Source: Saccoglossus kowalevskii (Eukaryota; Hemichordata; Enteropneusta; Harrimaniidae). From it: a stretch of DNA of 42,166 nt. Made by a program: the position numbers and the translations under genes. Under the pieces are notes generated by a model that saw only the letters and a list, made by a program, of their open reading frames with translations, did no database searches and had not been told where the DNA came from. Positions 9,327 to 20,975 of this stretch are shown in pieces. How positions within the stretch are numbered: position 1 is the first letter of the stretch; every line of letters begins with the position of its first letter. Location of the stretch: assembly GCF_000003605.2 (NCBI RefSeq), contig NW_003158224.1:558955-601120 (forward strand), given 5' to 3'.

Positions 9327-11787
9327 TCTACTTCTGTAACTATATTATAAAATAATAATGTTAATTTAGCAAATACTTGTTTAGCATTTCCAAAAGTAGG
9401 TGGTTAATTAAATATGACAGAACCATAACTTCTGTATAATATAGGATGCAAGCAACCGGAAATGTGTATGTTCAAGCAAATACACTTAAAACATTATTAA
9501 CGCAGTGGTAAAAAACATAAATCAGTCGCATTTGTACGTGCTTTGAAAAATTAACTACTAGTATTATATCAGTGTATTTTCACGAGTCGCAGCGTGGCGT
9601 AATGTTTTGATATCAAACCGCGTAATTGCATCCGAGTCTATCTTATTAAGAAATGCAAAATTTTAAAGATGCATTAAGGATGATACATTGATTTATTTAT
9701 TTGCAATCATCGTATATATTCCAGTAGTTTACAATTAATCATATTTTGTTATGAAACCTAACAAAGTTCGGAAAAATGTAATGCCATTTCTCGATATCGT
9801 TAAGCGGGAAACGAAAAAACGAAAAAACGAAAACAAGCAAGGTCTTTAAAAAAAACGGAATTGCCATTCACATTGTTCGATCACATGGGATGGCAATTAG
9901 TATATTCTTATTGTCGGAAAGTATACCAATTTGAATTTTTTTCTGAAGAAGATATATTTCAAGAAGTTAATGTTTCTATTATATTCAACGTGACGTTCTA
10001 TCCCACAATGCAGTGTTACCCGCTCAGTAATATGCTCAGTATATGGAATCATTAAATATCCCCCCCCCCATAATGACGCATTGCCGAATGCTCAGTGAGA
10101 GTAATATAATATTTGAATTCAAAATACATATTACTGTTTAGCTAAGATGCGGAAATGTGAAGTAACGGCATGTGTTGGTGAGATCGCCGCAACGTTTTTC
10201 AAATATTGAAACAAGCCGGCTAAAATCATGCAAACCTGGTTCCATGTGTGACCAGCTACTAGTAGTAATGCGAGCCAGATAAAAAGACGCAGTTGTTTTG
10301 AGTAGTCGCAGAGGATCATAATAATCCGTACATTTCAGCTTCAGCAATCGGACGAGGGTAAGTATTAATATGCTTGCCATATGTATTATCTATTTTGAAG
10401 AAACAACAGTGAATATAGTATATTATGTCTGTATTATTTTTAGATTTATCAAATCAATTTTTGTCTTTTGAGCGACATGCCGTCCCCGGAATACGCATCG
10501 ATTAAGTATAATCATCGGGTTCGTACAATGGTTGCCGGGATACCGCGCGGTGTTGCCAACCAAACTGTAAATGATTGTGAACATATTGCCGTAGCCCTGG
10601 AGCGATCGGAGATAACAAGTCAAAAATAGTTTTAAAATGATAACACCATTAACCACGTGATTATTTCGACAATATTGAACAATTTTTCAGACGGCGAGGA
10701 TCGTGTAATATAGCGATTACTGAATTTGTGATAATTTGTGTCATCGCAACTTCCTGAAATTAATATTCATCTACGTGTTAGCACCTGTGACTGTAATCTC
10801 ATAGTTTGACAGACCGTGTTATGGTAGTCTGGAAAGATGCCTTTAACCGAATCACGCAATAGTGAGAATCTACCGGTAAGTTCTAAGGATGCTCTCACCC
10901 CATGCATAAAATTGTGCGATTATGTTGCTCATCCCGTTCTCAAAAACACAACTATAATAATATATTTAACAGAAGCAGCGTAGGGCATGGGTGAAGGTTG
11001 AGTGTATGATGAGAAGATGTGAACACCGTCAAACCGTCAATCGTAACCATGACAGCACAATTAATGAAGACACTAGTACGCGCGTTAGAATTCCCTGTAA
11101 ACAATAAGTTTTACACGCGTTGTATACGTCGCGTTGGACATACACCGACTCGATGCGGCACGACGACTATTGCGCCTTAAAGTGCAGTTTTTTGTTTTAT
11201 TCGATAATGTCAAAATGCGATATGGTGTCAAAGTACGGGAATGCGCGACATGTGTTCGACTCGCGTGCTGTCTGTCTTAGCATAGATAATCCGGAATTCA
11301 TCAACACGTCCTGTAGTTAGTTATCAGAGTTAGCGAAATTTCTTTGACGGCTTTGGTGAAATGATCCCACCCACTGATCGCCGTTGTCGAATATCGATTA
11401 AAGAGATCACGCGACAATCTCCATGATGACGTGAAATTATCTTAGGGTTATACAATACACGATTACACTGCACCCAAGAAATACAATAAAGTAAGAATAA
11501 TAATAAGTTGGTGATTATTCATTCATAATGCCATTGTGTTATATTGGAAACTTCTTGAGCTGTGATTTATACGTTTAGTTACGCTCTGTCAACGGAAGAT
11601 CAACAAAAGACGTAATGTGGTTTCATTAGAGTATAGTACGATGGTGGAACGACAACAAACCTAGAGAGGAACGTATACTGCCCACGAGCTCAACGATTTG
11701 TACAAAATCCTCTCTTACGTTATTTGTTTTACAGAAAAACTACAAAGCGTGCTGAAATTTTACTATAATACGACAGTTGTTTGCAAC
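9327..11787. other. Non-coding stretch with minor low-complexity tracts
   Basis: Holds a short (CGAAAAAA)n-like tract at about 9811-9835 and a C10 run at 10060-10069. Frames are 62-80 codons, several overlapping one another on the same strand (10131-10380), as expected of chance. A TCCCACAATGCA word near 10000 followed by CAGTAATATGCTCA also occurs in related form near 37495-37540, so a diverged dispersed repeat may be present. Confidence 0.45.
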
Positions 11788-11799
11788 CAAAATGGCGGC
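11788..11799 (+). promoter_or_regulatory. YY1-like motif
   Basis: The AAAATGGCGGC core fits YY1. A near-copy with the same CAACCAAAATGGC context occurs at about 12822-12836 (CAACCAAAATGGCCGCAATC), so these two may belong to a shared repeat rather than to two promoters. Confidence 0.2.
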
Positions 11800-13182
11800 G
11801 ATCTTCCTGAGCTGTTTGAAAAATTTGGCTTGATTTGATTGATTCATTTTTTCAATGTATTCGGATACCTGGATATTTTAGGTAAATTAAGAAGAAGGAG
11901 ATTTCTTCTAAAAAATATCTATACATTTTAAAATTTCAAATAACATTAATCTCACAGGCGAAATCATCGAAATCATTGTTTCTGAATTAAATGCATTTGA
12001 CCTTTGCCATATTGATTCAATAATTATAGATCTAAAGAACAATTATCAGGTGATTATGCAAATTTTCATTTCAGCGAGAACATTAATTATAATGGTTTTC
12101 TCCTTATTTCTAATAAATATATACAATATACGAACCAACTTGCTCTCGTACCAGAACGAAACGTTTGTATCATTTTTGAAAAAAAAGAACTTTGATGTGA
12201 AGTAGAATTCACAATATTCCATTATTATATCTTCTCTTCGCTTACTGTATTATTTTTACACGAATTACAAATATATTATTTTATTTTGATCTAAAGTACA
12301 ATCATTGTACGAATCAGTAAGACCAGAAGTAACCACAGTAAGGAACGAGATAGTGGGTATTTTTTGTGTCAATTTACTGACGTATCTTCAAGTTAATAAA
12401 ACCAATTTATAGTGCTTATTTCTCACAGGTTTCATTTACATTGATTTATGCACGACTACATAATCAGTGACCCTGACAATTTATTTAGAGTTAATTGGCA
12501 TTTTTCCAACCCAGATACTCTTTCTGTATCGTTGTGTTGAAGCACACATCACGCATGCGTAACACGTTTCTGATACGGATGAACGAAATTAGCCGCTCGA
12601 GGTTAGGTGACACTACGCAAATGATATTGGCAATTCACATATGAGACAGTGGGAACATTTCTAACATGCAATGAGTATACGTTCCGTTGTTGGAAAAGTT
12701 GTATATGGCTCATTTTGTCCTGGCTATTTCTTTCTAAGCACTGCGGCATAAACCCAAGTTCTGCTTTGTCTTGTCGATGTCACGTGGTATTGACCAATTT
12801 GCATTTTTCAAAACATGATGACAACCAAAATGGCCGCAATCTCATCGCTCGAAAATGACATACAACCTCAATGTTTGCCCGAGATGTACGATACCAGTCT
12901 GTCTTTGGTTATAGCCTAAAAACATTAAACTTAAATAATAAAGACAAAACTGTACGATCATAATCTGCTTACATGATTTTAATGAGATTATTATTATATT
13001 ATCTATGGTGAGACATGATATTGATGATTCGAAAGACACATTCACTAGCGAGTATATTACTTTCATAATTGTCAACACAAGATTGTAAGCACGGATACCA
13101 CATTGTAATTAATCAAAGTTAAAAACAATATAATGTTTGAGAAGTGGCGGTAAACGATGAAAAAAGACACTAGCATAATATA
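11800..13182. other. Non-coding stretch, nothing recognised
   Basis: AT-rich. Frames of 69 and 78 codons (12649-12858 plus, 12842-13078 minus) are within chance and carry no domain. The only element noted is the second CAACCAAAATGGC copy at about 12822-12836. Confidence 0.5.
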
Positions 13183-13396
13183 TACTGTAAAATACTTTAT
13201 TTTCGCTTGCAACTTTTTTTCCCGCTATTTTCGCTGAAGGAATGATTCAGTTAAAATAAAATCCAGCGATAATACCTTTTTTCCTATATTTTACATTCAA
13301 CTTGTCAAAAATCAGTGAAAATAAATTCAATACAAAACAACCAAAAAGTCTTTTCAGCGAATATTAATCCCAGCTGAAATAAAGTATTTTACAGTA
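13183..13396. mobile_element. MITE with 24-26 bp terminal inverted repeats, TA target (Tc1/mariner-like)
   Basis: The left end TACTGTAAAATACTTTATTT and the right end (reverse complement of the bases ending at 13396) are identical for the first 20 or more bases, then diverge (TTCGC against CAGC). Taking CTGTAAAATAC as the true terminus leaves TA on both sides, the target duplicated by the IS630/Tc1/mariner superfamily. At about 214 bp with no reading frame it is non-autonomous. It sits just beyond the decayed gag, where the rest of that retroelement would be expected. Confidence 0.8.
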
Positions 13397-13569
13397 CTAA
13401 ACGATTTTATTTGAACATATTACATAGCCACATATTTCCTGCATCATGGCTGCAGCTTTGTTATCCTTAAACTAAAGTACTTTTTGAGGCATCCTTGTCA
13501 GTTTTACTCATTACAGGCAGTAATTGTGATTTTTTGTGGTGTTATTAAACTTTGGTTCGGCCACAGATT
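13397..13569. other. Short spacer between MITE and gag remnant
   Basis: On the minus strand this is where gag would continue to its zinc-knuckle and the pol region, but I see no CCHC motif or protease/RT signature. The element appears truncated here. Confidence 0.4.
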
Positions 13570-14598
13570 TACAGCAACTTTGTGAATAGTAGTGTGCTAC
13601 ATTCCAGATGTCTGCAAATTCCGCAACTTGACGCAAGTCTTAGCACTGGTGTTCCCTCCGAAAACAACAGCATTTCATGGCTACACGTTTGGCTATAATA
13701 CTTTTTGTACAAGAAAAACATTTTCAGTGTTTCCGTAGTATGCACAATACCTGACACACTAATCTACTGAGTCAAACAATGCTTCTGACAAACCACAAGT
13801 TGTTCTGCGATCTCGAATTTCGCGGGACACGACTGACAAGACTTGATACTATATCCCTTCTCCGGCATCCCATATGCCTTTAACATAACACACTTGTCCC
13901 AGTCACATCTACAGCCAACACATCGTATTCCACTACTACCGTCCCTGTTAATTGTCCACTAAATGCCGCACTCAAGTACCCCCCCCCCATATCTGAGCAA
14001 ATATTTTAAACTGATTTACATAGACGTCCTCGTCATCCCATTCTGAATTTTGGTAGCAAATGCAGATAAATTATCCAACATCTTGCAGTTCTAACCTAGC
14101 TTTAGAATCAAGTTTAGCTAATTCGGTGGTGGTCTCTCTATTAGTCTGTATTTTAGTAATTTTATCTACTTGTTCTAAGCTGTCTTTCTTTCTTAAATTT
14201 AGCTATCTGTTTGGCCTTTCCTTCTTCAAATTTAGCATTTTCCTGTGCAAGTTCAATTGCTTGTACATCTCTTTCTCTCTCAAGATTAGCCTTTTCCCGC
14301 TTTAGCTTAATGGCTTGAGGAGCCTTTCCCTTTCCAGTTCAGCTAGCTTGTTCAATCCATTCCTTTCAACTTTAGCTATCTGTTCTTCTTTTTCTTGCTC
14401 ACTTTTAACAGCTTGTTCAATTTTTTCATTTCAAGCTGTCATATTTTTTCCTCAATGCTCGTTTGGGTTTTTCTTCTTCGAATATTAACATATATTGAGC
14501 CGCTGCCCAATTTTCAAAATTCTTCTCGGTTAAATCAATATGTCTGAATCGCCAACTGCTAATTTTTTATATTTGACAATTACAGGTGTTTTAGACAT
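13570..14598 (-). pseudogene. gag: Decayed gag of a Ty3/gypsy-like (Gmr1-type) LTR retrotransposon, SCAN-like capsid
   Basis: Read on the minus strand, an ATG at 14598-14596 starts MSKTPVIVKYKKLAVG, then in another frame LTEKNFENWAAAQYML. About 400 bp rich in Lys, Glu, Ala and Gln follows (for example REKANLERERDVQAIELAQE), a coiled coil. Then come capsid blocks EWDDEDVYVNQFKIFAQIW (14058 downward), LSAAFSGQLTGTVVVEYDVL, DWDKCVMLKAYGMPEKGYSI and VAEFADIWNVA (near 13597-13630). This block order is that of the capsid region from which the vertebrate SCAN domain is thought to derive, in Gmr1-like elements. The blocks lie in different frames with several stops. One shift coincides with a C10 run at 13979-13988 (poly-G in gag sense); another is near 14531-14541. 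No LTR, primer-binding site, zinc knuckle or pol was found, so this is a dead gag fragment. Confidence 0.85.
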
Positions 14599-15353
14599 GT
14601 AAAAACCTGTATTTACTAGAGCGATAATTATCTCAGGGGAAATTCTAACTTTACTAAATAATATTACAGAGGAATTATGTACTGTTGTGTGGTTAAAAGT
14701 GTAACTAAGATATGTGTAATTGTAACTGGTTCAATATGCATATGAAAACATAGTATAACATTTTTCCAGTCATACACTATCTCACTTCTGACACTAAATG
14801 TCACGCGTTTACAGAGTCGGGTCACATATTCCCCAAAGACACCCAATAATATTTAAAATTTTTACCACCTTATATGCAGGTTCTCACTCGCCCTGTTATA
14901 GGTCATTGCTAAATGCAATGGAAACATGCACTACACAACATGGCAAGGCGATAGGGAGAATGAACATTAAATTCTCTTTACATACGTATCTGCAAAATAA
15001 ACTGGCCATGAAAAGTCGTTAGAATAGATTCTATAAATTAACAAGCACGATATAATAACTGAAATTCCAGGACTAAATAAATATTTTCTTGATTATTGTC
15101 AAGTGGTGGCACATAGTATATTAACCAGTGCAGAGTTAATTACCCCAGTAAATGTCATATAACTGGCGACTCGAGTTCATGACTTGGAGTGTCAAAATAT
15201 ACGTTTATATCTATATCATCAGGTTTCTCTCCTGTTGGACTTCAGACTTTGGTGCTAAATATTTGGTTCAGCTACGCTAGTCGATCCGTTCACCGGATTT
15301 CCGGGTCGGCCAAAGCATGGACAATCCTTGTCAGTCAAAATCTTGAGTAGGAA
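14599..15353. other. Flank of the gag remnant; no LTR recognised
   Basis: This is upstream of gag on the minus strand and would hold the leader and 5' LTR. I could not find a tRNA primer-binding match or a TG...CA bounded repeat partner elsewhere in the window. Frames are 60-74 codons and not convincing. Confidence 0.45.
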
Positions 15354-15645
15354 CTTCATGGAAACTTTCGGTCGTACAGCCTATTATATCCCATAGCACA
15401 TTATGTCAATCCAATTGCTTTTTAAACAGCTTCCTGACAATACAGCTTATTTATATTATACATCTTCCTAGTCCAACTGCCTATTATTACATCTCTCCAG
15501 TCCGAACGCTTATTAAACTTATTCCTGGTCACACAGAATATTATTATACATCTGCCTGGTCATTATTGCAGCTTATGGAATATCGTTTCTGTCCAACTGC
15601 TTGTTATACATCTTCTCGGTTCAAACGCTCATTATACACGTGGTC
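15354..15645. repeat. Degenerate minisatellite, unit about 30 bp
   Basis: Roughly eight to ten units resembling ACATCTTCCTGGTCCAACTG followed by CTTATTAT recur at about 28-34 base intervals, with heavy substitution (ATCTCTCCAGTCCGAACGCT, ATCTTCTCGGTTCAAACGCT and others). A solitary similar unit (GTCTGCCCAGTACAACTGCT) is at about 16214-16233. No coding content. Confidence 0.7.
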
Positions 15646-17391
15646 ATCTCTCATGTTTGAATACACAAAGCTGATTTGAAGAGAGCCAGGCACGTGAAAT
15701 TGAATAAGTCACATTATACTATAGGAGTATTTCAAATGCCCGAATACGTCTTTCTGATTCGTCAATTATGCAATTACATACGCCGTATACCATGGTTTTT
15801 CATGTTTAGAAGTAGGTACACAGTTGAGATAAATCCTGCTGTCAACTAATTCGGCAAATATCTTTCTATTTTTGCGTTACGGGCAAAGAACATACTTTAG
15901 GACAATTTCTGCCCTAAGGTCTTTTTGCACACACGCACACACACAGAACATTTCTTTTCAGAATTACGCAAACTCGCCCGTGAACCCGGACGTTTTTCGT
16001 CCCTTAAAATGCAATCATGCGTATAGCATTAATCGGATATGGATATCGAATTACAAAGTGTGGACACGTTCTGAAAACCTAAACAATATTTCACATAAGC
16101 TTCGTGGTATAAGAAGATGTATCTCCTAATGTGACAATTATTCACCGAGGGGCAGTCGAGACAAATCCCGCATATACCCCTCAGTTGAAAATTATAATTG
16201 TTTATTGTATATGTCTGCCCAGTACAACTGCTTACCGTCTGGCATTCGAAACCCCGGAATTTTTACAAGATAGTGAACAAAGTAAGTTACATAAAACAAG
16301 GATATCATGCTTGTATTTCAAACGTTTTTTTTTTAAAGAAAAGCCTTGGATATTCTGTGAAAATCAAAATATTAGTAAATTCAATAATGTGAGTGTTAAT
16401 ACCAGTGCAAGTGGTTCATTCGTTCTTTTGTGGTGATCCTGTTAACTGCATTCTATAGAAAACTAGATAATCCATTTATTTTCGCTGTGCAGTAGGTCCT
16501 CGTTCATTACATGCCATTTCGAGCCGTATTTTTGGATGATTAGTGTGGCGTAGGTGCACTTCTGCTTATAGTGGCAAGGCGCTTTGTCGTTGTCGTCAGT
16601 TTGTATCACGTGTCAGTTACGTGTTTATTTGTTGTAATGATATATATTACAAACATTGTTGGGTATATGCCATGAGATCTGTGCGATAAAATAGTTTTGT
16701 CTTTTAAGAGTTGACGCTGTCTTTCATGGAAGATCTTTAGCAGCACTTTCGTCATCTTGGGTATATCGCGTCACCATTCCATATTTGGAATTTGCATTTC
16801 CTAATAAGGCAGGAAGATGTTGATTTCCCTGGCCGATAACATAATCGCACGGCACACGTACCGGAGAACACATGGGGATGCCGTAGCACTTTCATATACA
16901 TTATTATAATGGAAGATGTGGGTAATCATGGTCATCGACCTTTGTTTTTTTGAGCAAAAAATGCGTCTTTGCACGATCGCATTAAATCCTATGACTGTTA
17001 CACATGAATGCAAATATCAGCGTCACACGCAAGCCGTGATTTCCAATCGCTAACACGTATCTATGGAAACCACTCGTAAATGCTCCTTGCGAAATCCTGT
17101 GTTTCTATGTAAATAACCACTTGGCTTTAGTAATTATCTGATAATTAAAATGCGGCTTGTGATATTAACCAATAAACCATCTGTTATACGGAATCGTTAT
17201 ATCAAATATGGCAGATTTGAGATCAAAGTTCCGCTAGTCGCCAAACACTTGAGTTTTGCTATTCACTGGAACAGAATGCGTTGGGCATGAGCGACATATA
17301 ACCTAAACGTTTCCACTCTAAAAATAGTAGACACAGACACCGAGACGTGTTCTAGACTAAAGATTCTCTATTTACAAGGACATTCCTAATT
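15646..17391. other. Non-coding stretch with a short CA microsatellite
   Basis: A (CA)n tract interrupted by one G lies at 15928-15945. The 101-codon and 85-codon plus-strand frames at 15872-16436 are AT-rich, end to end and unsupported by splice or domain evidence, so I do not call them genes. Confidence 0.45.
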
Positions 17392-17399
17392 TGACGTCA
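17392..17399. promoter_or_regulatory. CRE octamer TGACGTCA
   Basis: Full palindromic CREB/ATF site, followed by TTAATTATTGGCC, which includes an inverted CCAAT-like ATTGG. One of six such octamers in the window. Confidence 0.25.
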
Positions 17400-17587
17400 T
17401 TAATTATTGGCCGAAGCCCCATTTAATAAATAGGCAGGCTAGGCAGTCACAAGCACGTTCTCTTGAATGCACACATGCACGTCACGGCTGAAACCGTTGA
17501 AACGTTCTGCTAACACATCGTGACCGTCCTTCAGCTCAGAAAGGGGCGGATACTGTGTCACTGATTAGGAAGAGCGCATCTTTATAC

Positions 17588-17595
17588 TGACGTCA
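17588..17595. promoter_or_regulatory. CRE octamer TGACGTCA
   Basis: Second CRE, 196 bases from the one at 17392. The interval between them is moderately G+C-rich. A paired arrangement is more promoter- or enhancer-like than a single site, but no exon is visible nearby. Confidence 0.25.
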
Positions 17596-20500
17596 TTACC
17601 GCATTGTTTTATGGGTAGCAATACGAAGACAAACCATGGCGCGGTCGGGTCCCCTGAATTTGCATATGACAGAAACAACTTTACATATTTGACATTTTGA
17701 CCGAATTACGCTTGATAACTGCGATGTTTCCACAGTGATGTTCTATTGAATTTAGATATTTTGTCCTGATGTTAGTAACCGGGGTTGGTTAACAAGTCGA
17801 TAGAGCTGTGTGCTTGGGGGGGGGGGCAATTGGTGTTCTCTCTTTGCGTCCCATTTGGTGTACGCATATTACTTTACAGTATACCGTGCACCGTGTACAG
17901 CTTGTGGCAAACTTGGACAACCTCCATCCACAGAGGGCAGGAGGGTATAAGATTCAGTCAACAGATTATTCGACAGTGCAGCCGTCACTATAGAACTGAT
18001 AATTCACTTGTAGTGTTTCATGTTCATGTGTCGTGTCTTCTTCACCAATAAATAATGTAGTCGAAAGACAGTTGTGAATAATGTAAATTCACAATTTGTA
18101 CATGTAGTATTCCGTAATCATTGGCTAATCCATGAGAACCAGTTATGAGCGCCACCATCGGCAGTCCACGTCGGGAAGGGCACAAATCTAGTAGAGTTTT
18201 CAGACGACGATATCGTTTGTTGCAGGGCAGACGGAGGGTGAACATTTCAGTGGAAGAGTTGTCGTTTTAAACCTACCCGAAGACAATATTATTACAATCA
18301 CAATCAGCGACATTTACAGAGACGTGAATCCGTTAATATTACAGCAACAAGGAGAAAAACACGCTGATAAAACATATCTAAATCACCTCCCTTTAAAATG
18401 AACTCGCCCATTGTAATTCCATGATGTCACTGAACGCATACAGAGAGAAAGAGATCATTACCACACCAATATATAGATGATACTCATCTAAGCTATTGTG
18501 GTCACCTAGCTACAGAACTGTGAGCGTATACACGTGAAATCAGGGAGAAAACGCGGCAGTCGAGGGATTTGCTATTGTCATATAACGAATCAGTGGGATA
18601 CGGTACATTCTGCGTTATAATTGGACGTGTTGTAGTGGTTTCTGACTGCGTTTTCATCGACACCGTCCAGCAAGCAAAAGGTAGGAAGAAATTACGTGTA
18701 TTGGCTCCTATGTTGTCAATCGTGGGAGGAGGGGGGGGGGCAAGTGGTCACAAATCCTTAAATATGTATATATGCACATTTTCCCGTTGTAAACAATTTA
18801 TATCTATCATTTCATTATTAGTATGTACTTTCTGAAGAAAAATAGAGCGTGACAGATAAGGCGATGATTCACGCTACGGGCAATACAGCTACACGGGACG
18901 TGTTTGTTTTATGCGTGTTATCGTTGAGGCGGAATTGTCTATACATGTTTTGGAAGCTAATATCTGACTTCTGTTACCGTCATCGAAATCTACGTCTTTT
19001 TTTCTCTCTCAAAGATCCCTCCAATACTTGTGTGAAATGACGTCCGTTTGCTCTAACATCAACAGCAAAATTATCTTGATACACGTTTCCAAAATTATGA
19101 CACTAATTATCAACCACGGCGACCTGCGTCTATTATGCTGTGAACATAGCATAGAATTACTTCTTGATTCACTAATATTAACGTTAAAAGGAAATAAAAC
19201 AAAAATTCGATATGAAAACCAACAATATTTTAACATATTAGGCGATTCCACGTATGGATCAGTTGCACGGAAATAACGCACACTGATCAGATTTCTTTTT
19301 TTTATCTGTAAACGCTGCGTTCACGTGATTTTTCAAAAAAATGTTTGAACTTATCAATCTGCACTTCCAATCAACAATTAACCTATATTCTAAGATCTGG
19401 ACAACTAATTTATCCAGGGGCTAGTTTTATTCTGAAATGAAAGCGAACATGATTTTAACCTCCCAAAACATATCCAAGTTAGTTCTACACACGTTACCCG
19501 TCATAAAATACGAGTTGGCGTAACACCTTTCGTATGGTGACACAAAATCCTGAACTGAAGTTGCTCGCTTGGCTCATTTTTCTCAGATGTCAGAAAACAT
19601 AAAAGCGCATTTCTCTCAAAATACGTTCATTCGAAAGGACAATAACATCGACCCGAGATTGCAGACACTGACCAGACCTGCTTATTGCTATACAAAGTCA
19701 TATATGATATAATATAGGGTCACGGACGACTTATTTGAGATAATATTACTTGGTGTGGATTACGGAATTATCATAATACGTGGAACTTTGTGGAAACGTT
19801 AAACACGATCCGCTCAATTTGGAAATAAATGCGAATTTGAATTCGCCTAATAATTCGCAGATAATGAATAAATGTGTCTAGAATTATATTTTGAAAAAAA
19901 AAACATATTAAAAAGAGGGGAGGGTACTGATCTATTTGAAAAGATACGACAGCCCTATGTTTAAACATCGGTGGTACAAGAGTGATCGCGATTTGCTACA
20001 TCACACTATTGCACGTGACAAGAACGCACGCGAAAAGAATTTGTCATATGTTAACATGGCGATCTACACATGGGGTTAAAATCCTTTGCAAACGTTTAAT
20101 TACACGTATTGCCAAGTATAAGTGTATTACAGCGTCCAAATTATAAAATGTCTAAGAAAAATGTCAAACAACTAAATTTTATCACAATAATTTGTATTTT
20201 CTAAAGTTTGTAAGAAATATTAGAATACAGCCATTGAGATATGAAGAGATACCATCACCATAGAAACCAATTTAAAAATAATGATATTGATATATTAGCA
20301 TATTCCATGACACGTTTTTCGGTTCGAACCTCCTTTCAGTTATTAAGTAGTTGGTAGATGCTGTTGGTACATGAATAAATAATAGTAATTTAATCTATCT
20401 GAGATGTAATGCCTGGAGGCCCACGTGTATGCTATCCTGCTATTCATTAAATGATTGACGGTCTAGTTGATATGTTCAGGATTCAAACCTTTCGGTAAAA

Positions 20501-20684
20501 TCTCTTACCGACAGAAGAACTGCAATGTTTGCAAACATCATCGCACTCGTACTATTTTGTGTTGTGCTTAAATTACTTAAAATTACCAAGATATCAATAT
20601 GACCAACAAGTAAGATTATATTTATTGATCTTGGTTTATATTTTTATGACGTTAGCGTTACCTCATCATATGATCACGTGTTGT
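17596..20684. other. Non-coding stretch with two poly-G runs
   Basis: Holds G11 at 17816-17826 and a G-rich tract ending in G10 at 18731-18740. A gapped palindrome GCGAATT-TG-AATTCGC is at 19831-19846. Frames of up to 90 codons (18569-18835 plus, 19009-19281 minus, 19028-19276 plus) overlap on opposite strands and look like chance. A GGTTCGAACC word at about 20329 resembles a pol III B box but lacks a properly spaced A box. Confidence 0.45.
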
Positions 20685-20975
20685 CGCGTGATCAGGGGTA
20701 TCCGAGAACCTCCCCACGTTAAGATAATCCTACGAGGCCGAGGTGCAACATGGGCAGGTGTATTCGCGTGATCACTACGTATTATGGGTTACCGAGAACC
20801 CCCGCCCCCACATTAAGGTAATTTCGGGTGATCAGGATGTAATATATTGGCAGGTGCAGTCGCGTGATCACTACCTATTATGGATTACCGAGAACACCCG
20901 CCCCACTTTAAGGTAATTTCGTGTGGTCGACGTGTAATATGGGCAGGTGTAGTCGCGTGGTCGAAATGTATTTTA
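20685..20975. repeat. Minisatellite, about 93-96 bp unit, just over three copies
   Basis: Units start with CGCGTG(A/G)TCA(C/G) at 20685, 20765, 20861 and 20954. They share TACCGAGAACCCCCGCCCC, TTAAGGTAATTTCG and ATATGGGCAGGTGTAGT; the first unit is shortened to 80 bases. Each unit carries the palindromic word GTGATCAC or a variant. Higher G+C than the flanks. Confidence 0.8.

Noticed and set aside
14060..14305. 81-codon plus-strand ORF rich in Leu, Ser and Phe
   Set aside because: It is the antisense shadow of the Lys/Glu-rich coiled coil of the gag relic.
16131..16436. 101-codon plus-strand frame
   Set aside because: AT-rich, overlapped by a second frame on the same strand, no splice or homology support.
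20325..20345. tRNA or SINE suggested by GGTTCGAACC
   Set aside because: No A box at the right distance on either strand; the word is a self-complementary decamer that can arise by chance.
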